Of a stretch of DNA of 13,614 nt, positions 9,093 through 13,614 are shown piece after piece. This DNA comes from an uncultured Porphyromonadaceae bacterium (lineage in GTDB: Bacteria > Bacteroidota > Bacteroidia > Bacteroidales > Muribaculaceae). A program made the translations under genes and the position numbers. The stretch covers positions 1 through 13,614 of the forward strand of contig CAMWKC010000029.1 in assembly GCA_947174735.1 (NCBI GenBank), written 5' to 3'. The notes under the pieces are model-generated. The model saw only the letters and a program-made list of their open reading frames with translations. It was not told the origin of the DNA and ran no database searches. The stretch's first letter is position 1. Each line of letters starts with the position of its first letter.

Positions 9093-9186
9093 AGGATAGC
9101 GTTTGGAGTTTATGCTCAGGCCGTTCAGTCTCCGTCACCCCGGAGGTCTGTGTATCCGGAACGGAGCCTGTGGCGGTTAGTCTCAA

Positions 9187-9194
9187 CAAAGTTA
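9187..9194 (-). promoter_or_regulatory. Candidate recQ promoter, Bacteroidota -7 box TAACTTTG
   Basis: On the minus strand TAACTTTG matches the -7 consensus TAnnTTTG exactly. The -33 position, 20 nt upstream, reads ATGG rather than TTTG, so the promoter is probably moderate. It lies downstream of the clpX hairpin and about 93 nt before the recQ ATG, in an AT-rich stretch. The leader that follows (9093-9180) is GC-richer and can form a nested stem: CCGTTC (9121-9126) with GAACGG (9159-9164), enclosing CTCCG (9130-9134) with CGGAG (9141-9145). Confidence 0.5.
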
Positions 9195-9258
9195 AAAATA
9201 AATATCCGATTTTACCATATATAGCTGATATTTTTTTTCGCACTTCTATTATTATGAC

Positions 9259-9292
9259 AATGCCCCTGTGCCGAAGAAAGCACAGGGGCATT
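9259..9292 (-). terminator. Hairpin terminator downstream of clpX
   Basis: A perfect 13-bp inverted repeat (AATGCCCCTGTGC and its complement) surrounds an 8-nt loop. It begins 31 nt after the clpX stop. In the minus direction the arm is followed by GTCATAATAATAG, so there is no proper U-run and termination may be Rho-assisted or serve as a 3'-end stabiliser. No plus-strand gene points at it. Confidence 0.75.
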
Positions 9293-9322
9293 TATATAAG
9301 ATTAAAATGACTGCAAGATTGC

Positions 9323-10606
9323 TCAGTCAGTCATTGCTGTTTTGTCAAAATGCGCCTTGTCGAGCTTATCAAGCACGTATGCCGAATCTACTTTAAAGGT
9401 ATCTACCGGCTGTGAGGGCACATCATACATAGCATCGACCATAACAGTCTCTACTATTGAACGCAGACCGCGTGCACCGAGCTTATACTCAATAGCTTTA
9501 TCTACTATAGTGTCAAGAGCGCTGTCGTCAAACTCAAGTTTCACACCGTCCATCTCAAACAGACGCTGATACTGACGTATGATTGCATTCTTCGGCTCGG
9601 TAAGGATACGACGCAGGGCTTTCTTATCGAGACTCTCCATACTGGTGAGCACAGGCAGACGGCCTATAATCTCCGGTATAAGTCCGAACGATTTAAGGTC
9701 CTGTGGCATTACGTAACGCATCAGATTGTCACGCTGACGCTTACGCGAGGTTTCGTCATGTCCGTAACCTACCACATGAGTATTGAGGCGCGAAGCTATC
9801 TTGCGCTCTATACCGTCGAAGGCACCGCCGCAGATGAACAATATATTCTTTGTATCGACAGGTATCATTTTTTGCTCCGGATGCTTACGGCCTCCGTTGG
9901 GGGGTACGAGCACCGTCGAGCCCTCAAGCAACTTGAGCAGACCCTGCTGCACACCTTCGCCCGAAACGTCGCGTGTTATCGAAGGGTTATCACTCTTACG
10001 GGCTATCTTGTCAATCTCATCGATAAACACTATACCCTTCTGGGCACGTTCCACATCGTAGTCACACGCCTGAAGCAGACGGGTCAGCAGAGATTCTATA
10101 TCCTCACCCACATAGCCCGCTTCGGTGAGCACCGTAGCGTCAACTATAGTGAACGGCACATCGAGCAGACGGGCTATAGTTTTAGCCAGCAGAGTTTTAC
10201 CCGTACCGGTAGGACCTACCAGTATGATGTTTGACTTCTCTATGTCAACATCATCGTCTTCGCTCTTCTGACCTTCGGCAGCAGCTTCCATCTGAGCTAT
10301 ACGCTTATAGTGGTTGTAGACCGCTACCGACATGTACTTCTTAGCCTCTTCCTGACCTATCACATACTGGTCGAGGAATGCATTGATTTCTTTGGGCTTC
10401 GGTATGCCCAGTCCTTTTCTGGCACTCCCCTTCTTGGCGGGTGCCTTCTTCACCTTCAACTGCATGTCGCGAGCCTGATCGATGAAGTTGATGCAGTCAG
10501 TACACAGACTCAGGCCGTCGAACACCTGTACCAAAGGTGTGGCTTTGGTTTCGTTGGCACCGCACATGGCACACCGCTGTGTACTGTTACCCGTTTTTGT
10601 TGGCAT
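9323..10606 (-). CDS. clpX: ATP-dependent Clp protease, unfoldase subunit ClpX
   Basis: ClpX is the AAA+ hexamer that recognises, unfolds and threads substrates into ClpP. The 427-residue length is typical. The N-terminal zinc domain has C12, C15, C35 and C38. Walker A is GPTGTGKT (131-138), the pore-1 loop is GYVG (164-167), and Walker B is IVFIDEID (192-199). The pore-2/RKH element is R240-K241-H242, and sensor-2 is GAR (377-379). The ClpP-docking loop, IGF in E. coli, reads V279-G280-Y281 here. The ATG lies 24 nt after the clpP stop, so the two are co-transcribed, and a strong hairpin ends the unit. Nothing is missing; the acidic linker EDDDVDIE (116-123) is a lineage feature. Confidence 0.98.
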   Translation of the reverse strand: MPTKTGNSTQRCAMCGANETKATPLVQVFDGLSLCTDCINFIDQARDMQLKVKKAPAKKGSARKGLGIPKPKEINAFLDQYVIGQEEAKKYMSVAVYNHYKRIAQMEAAAEGQKSEDDDVDIEKSNIILVGPTGTGKTLLAKTIARLLDVPFTIVDATVLTEAGYVGEDIESLLTRLLQACDYDVERAQKGIVFIDEIDKIARKSDNPSITRDVSGEGVQQGLLKLLEGSTVLVPPNGGRKHPEQKMIPVDTKNILFICGGAFDGIERKIASRLNTHVVGYGHDETSRKRQRDNLMRYVMPQDLKSFGLIPEIIGRLPVLTSMESLDKKALRRILTEPKNAIIRQYQRLFEMDGVKLEFDDSALDTIVDKAIEYKLGARGLRSIVETVMVDAMYDVPSQPVDTFKVDSAYVLDKLDKAHFDKTAMTD

Positions 10607-10630
10607 AGTATAATTGGGTGCTTTTAGTTT

Positions 10631-11350
10631 TTATTCCTTAACCTCTTTACGGGGATTGATCAGCACTTTGTCTATCATGCCGTAGTCTTTGGCTTCGGCA
10701 GCTGTCATCCAGTAATCACGGTCACTATCCGCTTCTACCTTTGAATAAGGCTGACCGCTATGTTCCGAGATTATGTTGTAAAGTTCAGACTTAAGTTTCA
10801 GTATCTCGCGGGCGGTTATCTCTATATCGGATGCCTGGCCCTGTATACCGCCCATAGGCTGGTGTATCATCACACGTGAGTGAGGCAGAGCAAAACGCTT
10901 GCCGTGCTCACCGGCTACAAGAAGTACAGCTGCCATCGAAGCGGCCATACCTGTACATATTGTCGACACATTGCTGTTGACATACTGCATGGTATCGTAG
11001 ATACCGAGACCGGCATACACGCTTCCGCCGGGAGAGTTGATATAAATCGAAATATCTTTCTCAGGATCTACCGAGTCAAGATAAAGCAGCTGAGCCTGAA
11101 TTATATTGGCAGACTGGTCAGTGACCTGAGTGCCGAGAAATATAATACGGTCCATCATCAGACGCGAGAATACATCCATCTGAGTTACATTAAGCTGACG
11201 CTCCTCAAGAATGTAGGGATTCAGATAATCGGCTGTAGGATTCATACCGCTCATAGCGGCCTGTGCGCTGATATGGCGTGAGTAGCTGTCAAGAGTATTG
11301 GAACTCATACCCAGATGATTGACAGCATAGTTTCTAAAGTCGTTGTTCAT
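10631..11350 (-). CDS. clpP: ATP-dependent Clp protease, proteolytic subunit ClpP
   Basis: ClpP forms the double-heptamer serine protease chamber that works with ClpX. The catalytic triad is S138 (in GMAASMAA), H163 (in MIHQPMGG) and D212 (in DSDRDYW). The handle and head regions ([19 protein letters not shown] and [13 protein letters not shown]) are intact. At 239 residues it is about 30 longer than E. coli ClpP. The extra is N-terminal (residues 1-45, before YILEERQLN) and is probably a propeptide or Bacteroidota-type extension, as M1, M15, M33 and M36 are all possible starts. I keep the first ATG because the extension [13 protein letters not shown] looks like the one I know from other Bacteroidales. 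The leader holds a short ORF ending 2 nt upstream of this start. A promoter between the tig terminator and the leader is only weakly visible (TTTG near 11433-11436). Confidence 0.97.
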   Translation of the reverse strand: MNNDFRNYAVNHLGMSSNTLDSYSRHISAQAAMSGMNPTADYLNPYILEERQLNVTQMDVFSRLMMDRIIFLGTQVTDQSANIIQAQLLYLDSVDPEKDISIYINSPGGSVYAGLGIYDTMQYVNSNVSTICTGMAASMAAVLLVAGEHGKRFALPHSRVMIHQPMGGIQGQASDIEITAREILKLKSELYNIISEHSGQPYSKVEADSDRDYWMTAAEAKDYGMIDKVLINPRKEVKE

Positions 11351-11352
11351 TA

Positions 11353-11427
11353 TTATTTTTTATCAATCTGTTTTTTTACTTTCAGCCACACTTTACAGTG
11401 TGTCACCTCCTTCAGGTGTACATACAT
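11353..11427 (-). CDS. Possible 24-codon leader ORF upstream of clpP
   Basis: An ATG (11427-11425) opens 24 codons ending in TAA (11355-11353), two bases before the clpP ATG. The predicted peptide begins MYVHLKEV and ends [10 protein letters not shown]: basic, with one Cys and one Trp, no recognisable family. The spacing would allow terminating ribosomes to reinitiate at clpP. The ORF spans both small hairpins of the leader and the strong Shine-Dalgarno-like sequence. It could be chance, since a 24-codon open frame is not rare; comparison with relatives would decide. Confidence 0.3.
   Translation of the reverse strand: MYVHLKEVTHCKVWLKVKKQIDKK
11387..11418 (-). promoter_or_regulatory. clpP leader: tandem hairpins, the first holding a perfect Shine-Dalgarno sequence
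   Basis: Minus-strand RNA reads CACCT, loop GAAGG, AGGTG (11418-11404), then CACACT, loop GTAA, AGTGTG (11402-11387). The first hairpin contains GAAGGAGGTGA, a full complement of the 16S rRNA 3' tail. It lies 53 nt upstream of the clpP ATG, too far for direct use unless folding of the second hairpin shortens the distance. Such sequences are generally depleted near genes in Bacteroidota, so a regulatory role or chance are both possible. Confidence 0.4.
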
Positions 11428-11447
11428 TATATTGCAAATAGTGTACC

Positions 11448-11481
11448 AAAACCCGATGCGGAACAATCCGCACCGGGTTTT
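11448..11481 (-). terminator. Rho-independent terminator of tig
   Basis: A 15-bp stem with a 4-nt loop begins 48 nt after the tig stop. On the minus-strand transcript it starts AAAACCCGG and closes CGGGUUUU. The one irregular pair (bases 11456 and 11473) is a G-U wobble in minus-strand RNA but an A-C mismatch in plus-strand RNA, which fixes the direction. The A-tract and U-tract extend the stem in the typical way. It separates tig from clpPX, though some readthrough is likely. Confidence 0.85.
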
Positions 11482-11529
11482 TAACAATTTAACCCTCTGT
11501 GAGGTTCGCTTTATCGTTCAGTATGTTGC

Positions 11530-12918
11530 TTAGGCATCAGCCTGCTCGGCAGCTTCTTCAGCCTTGACAGCAGGAGCAAACAGAGCGTTGAACTCCTCGA
11601 CATTGACATCTTTCTCGTCAGCTGTCACAGCTTCGTGCACGGCGCTGTAGAATTTATTATCAAGTGCCTGCTGAGCTATCTGCTGACGGGCACGCTCGTC
11701 TTTGAGTATCTCGCCGGCATACTTGGTCAGCATATCATCGGGTACACTGGTCATACCATACTGGGCAAACTGCTGACGGGCTACGAAACGGGCCATCTCT
11801 TCCACATCTTCCTTCTCAAGCTTAACGTTGAGTTGGGCACATATAGCCTCGCGGATAAGTTCCCATTCGAGCTGAGGAAGCATAGCAGCATACTGCTCGT
11901 CGATGTTCTCGGGAGTAAGAGCCTCATTCTGAGTCATCAGATAGGCTTTCAATATATCATCAGGCAACTCAAGCTTACCTACAGCGTTAAGGATAGCGGT
12001 CTTGGCATCAATAGTGAAACGATAGTTCGAATCACGCTCCAGAGCCTGTGCTATCATCTTTTTCAGCTCTTCGTTGTACTCTTCCTCATTATGTACCTTA
12101 TCGGGACCGAACACCTGCTTGAAGTATTCCTCACCCACTTCAGCGGGTTTGAGAACGATAGCTTCCTTAACCTCGAAACGGAAGTCGCCCTTATGGTTAT
12201 CTACCTCATTCTTGTCGATATTGAGCATAGATGACAGTTCGGTGGCGTTGTGACCGCATGTAGCGGATGGATTGAAGACGATAGTGTCACCAACCTTCTT
12301 ACCTACGAACAGTGAGCGCTGGTCTGCATCAGTAAAGTGTTCGGGAGCTACAATACCGTTCTCTACAACGACACCGTTCTCCTTGTCACTACCGTCGGCC
12401 TCAAGCTCGGTGATAACACCCTTAACTACCGCTGTCTCGTCGATAACCTCACCACTCTCCTGCTTACCGAAACGACGGCGCAGAGCTTCGTCCTGACGCT
12501 TTATCATGTCGTCGGCTACAGCTATTCTGTAGTAAGGCACGTGCATGTCTTTATTGACATGTGTGTCAAACTCAGGAGCCAGACCTACCTCGAATTTAAA
12601 GGTAAAGTCAGCATTGTCAAAGTTGATTTCGTTGTCCTTCACAGGCAGGGGATTACCGAGCACATGGAGGTTATTCTCCTTTATGTAGTCATATACGGCC
12701 TCACCTACCATTTGGTTAATAATCTCATACTTAGCGGCTTTACCGTATTTCTTTTCCAGCAGACCGGCAGGTACCTTTCCGGCGCGGAAGCCCGGTTCGG
12801 GACGGCGACGGCCTATTTCCTTGAGCTGTTTCTTTACTTTGTCTGCGTAGTCTTTCTCCTCGAGAGTCACGACTATCTCGCCGCGTACATCTCCGAGTTT
12901 CTCATAATTTACATTCAT
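11530..12918 (-). CDS. tig: Trigger factor, ribosome-associated chaperone
   Basis: Trigger factor binds the ribosome near the exit tunnel and shields nascent chains. The ribosome-docking signature GFRAGKVP is at residues 43-50, within the N-terminal domain (1-115). A middle region (about 160-258) occupies the place of the FKBP-type isomerase domain, but it is divergent and I cannot see the aromatic residues of an active site, so isomerase activity is doubtful. The helical C-terminal chaperone domain runs from about 260 to 440. The protein ends in an Ala/Glu-rich tail (AEEAAEQADA). At 462 residues it is somewhat longer than E. coli trigger factor (432). The ATG is preceded by a leader of about 110 nt behind a strong promoter. 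It is monocistronic, or leads a partly terminated unit with clpP and clpX. Confidence 0.96.
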   Translation of the reverse strand: MNVNYEKLGDVRGEIVVTLEEKDYADKVKKQLKEIGRRRPEPGFRAGKVPAGLLEKKYGKAAKYEIINQMVGEAVYDYIKENNLHVLGNPLPVKDNEINFDNADFTFKFEVGLAPEFDTHVNKDMHVPYYRIAVADDMIKRQDEALRRRFGKQESGEVIDETAVVKGVITELEADGSDKENGVVVENGIVAPEHFTDADQRSLFVGKKVGDTIVFNPSATCGHNATELSSMLNIDKNEVDNHKGDFRFEVKEAIVLKPAEVGEEYFKQVFGPDKVHNEEEYNEELKKMIAQALERDSNYRFTIDAKTAILNAVGKLELPDDILKAYLMTQNEALTPENIDEQYAAMLPQLEWELIREAICAQLNVKLEKEDVEEMARFVARQQFAQYGMTSVPDDMLTKYAGEILKDERARQQIAQQALDNKFYSAVHEAVTADEKDVNVEEFNALFAPAVKAEEAAEQADA

Positions 12919-13028
12919 CTTGTGTGTATGTCTGTATTTGTTGCTGTTCTCTTATATTGACTTTGCCCGGTACGGCGGACACAGCTTGCAAACGGCACTT
13001 GCCCGCGCCATGCCGGGCCATGAGCGCA

Positions 13029-13040
13029 TTGCAGCTGCAA
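13029..13040. repeat. Perfect 12-bp palindrome at the tig transcription start
   Basis: TTGCAGCTGCAA is perfectly self-complementary. It overlaps the last three bases of the -7 box and extends over the expected start of transcription, a position where a repressor operator would act. TTTGCA after a -7 box is common in this phylum, so part of the symmetry may be coincidental. Confidence 0.5.
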
Positions 13041-13069
13041 AGATATAACTTTTTTACCTTTCCGACAAA
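13038..13069 (-). promoter_or_regulatory. tig promoter, Bacteroidota type
   Basis: On the minus strand a TTTG -33 box (13069-13066) is followed by a 20-nt spacer and TATCTTTG (13045-13038), an exact match to the TTTG / TAnnTTTG consensus used by the primary sigma factor of Bacteroidota. Transcription should begin about 7 nt downstream, near 13031, giving a leader of about 110 nt. The leader is GC-rich and can form a stem GCCCG/CGGGC (within 13000-13017). Confidence 0.85.
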
Positions 13070-13111
13070 TACTTTGTTGTCTCCGTGTCAATACGCTTAC
13101 TCTGATGAACG

Positions 13112-13614
13112 TTAGAAGTCGCTGTAGAATGTCTCAAACACACGTACTGCATCGTCCTGATCACTGACACCGGCTGTTTCACGGGCTGAATGCATGGCCC
13201 AGATGGCATTACCCATATCCACCCCGGCGACATCAAGCTGTGAGGTCAGTATGTTGCCGAGAGTCGAACCTCCGGCGACATCACCATGATTGACAAACAC
13301 CTGACATTCTACATCAGCCTTAGCACAAAGACTACGGAATACCGCTGCACTTCGGGCATCGGTCATATATTTGCAGTTAGCATTGATTTTCACTACCGGT
13401 CCTCCCCCTATAACGGGATGATTGGTCGGGTCATATTTTTCATTATAGTTGGGATGCCAGGCATGTGCGTCGTCAGCCGAGATAAGGAACGAACGGGAGA
13501 TGGCTTTGTACAGACTCTGGCGGTCGGACGGTGTTTCAACAGCCGTTATACGCTCAAGACTATCGCGCAGCACCGGTGAGGCAGCTCCCTGACGTGTACC
13601 GCTGCCTGTCTCTT
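13112..13614 (-). CDS. M18-family aminopeptidase, C-terminal part (5' end beyond window)
   Basis: M18 aminopeptidases are zinc exopeptidases, usually cytosolic dodecamers preferring acidic N-terminal residues. The last 166 residues are visible. They begin at ETGSGTRQGA, matching the (E)EVGS motif with its metal-binding Glu. Next is SFLISADDAHAWHPNY (metal-binding Asp in SAD), then GPVVKINANCKY, GGSTLGNILTSQLDVAGVDMG and AMHSARE, with the metal-binding His. This is the order seen in human aspartyl aminopeptidase. The open frame continues to base 14 of the right edge without a start, so the GTG at 13573 is internal and not the true start. TAA at 13114-13112 ends it. I see no clear terminator before the tig promoter; a weak inverted repeat (ACAAA/TTTGT, 13065-13077) overlaps the -33 box. 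Confidence 0.93.
   Translation of the reverse strand, partial: ETGSGTRQGAASPVLRDSLERITAVETPSDRQSLYKAISRSFLISADDAHAWHPNYNEKYDPTNHPVIGGGPVVKINANCKYMTDARSAAVFRSLCAKADVECQVFVNHGDVAGGSTLGNILTSQLDVAGVDMGNAIWAMHSARETAGVSDQDDAVRVFETFYSDF

Noticed and set aside
11403..11413. Plus strand TCACCTCCTTC as the end of a 16S rRNA gene
   Set aside because: Only the 11-nt tail matches; the flanking sequence is not rRNA.
13112..13573. GTG at 13573 as a true start of a short 153-residue protein
   Set aside because: The frame stays open to the window edge and carries conserved M18 residues (ETGS) upstream of the GTG, so the gene is simply cut by the window.

Overview
The window looks like a chromosomal core region of a member of the Bacteroidota, most likely order Bacteroidales; a gut family such as Muribaculaceae is a guess. 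Three things point there: a textbook Bacteroidota promoter (TTTG, 20-nt spacer, TATCTTTG) upstream of the trigger factor gene, start codons that lack Shine-Dalgarno sequences, and the family-specific forms of ClpP, RecQ and the OstA-like protein. Every convincing gene lies on the minus strand, so the region reads from right to left. I see no insertion sequence, phage gene, tRNA, rRNA or CRISPR array.

In the direction of transcription, the window opens with the 3' part of an M18 aminopeptidase gene (13614-13112). A cytoplasmic protein-quality block follows: trigger factor (tig, 12918-11530) with its own promoter and terminator, then clpP (11350-10631) and clpX (10606-9323), ending at a strong 13-bp hairpin. 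These three form the usual nascent-chain chaperone and ATP-dependent protease set. Next comes recQ (9092-6912), a DNA helicase with its own candidate promoter.

Downstream is a tight cluster for the cell envelope: a two-parvulin periplasmic foldase (6827-4902), a SurA-like lipoprotein with a degenerate parvulin region (4905-4009, overlapping by 4 nt), a SurA-type foldase (3958-2597), and an OstA/LptA-like protein (2576-174). mutL starts 13 nt further on (160-1) and runs off the left edge. The envelope genes probably act together in periplasmic folding of outer-membrane proteins and in lipopolysaccharide transport. mutL probably shares their transcript.

Most of the content is housekeeping, and I do not see a clear new defence or mobile system. 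Two things deserve a second look. The OstA-like gene carries two tracts of a 9-nt repeat whose core, TC(C/G)GA, is self-complementary, so both DNA strands encode Ser-Asp/Glu-X repeats. The clpP leader holds a 24-codon ORF ending 2 nt before the clpP start; inside it a perfect extended Shine-Dalgarno sequence sits in a hairpin, which is odd for this phylum. No intergenic gap exceeds 300 nt; the longest is 9093-9322, which holds the clpX terminator and the recQ promoter.
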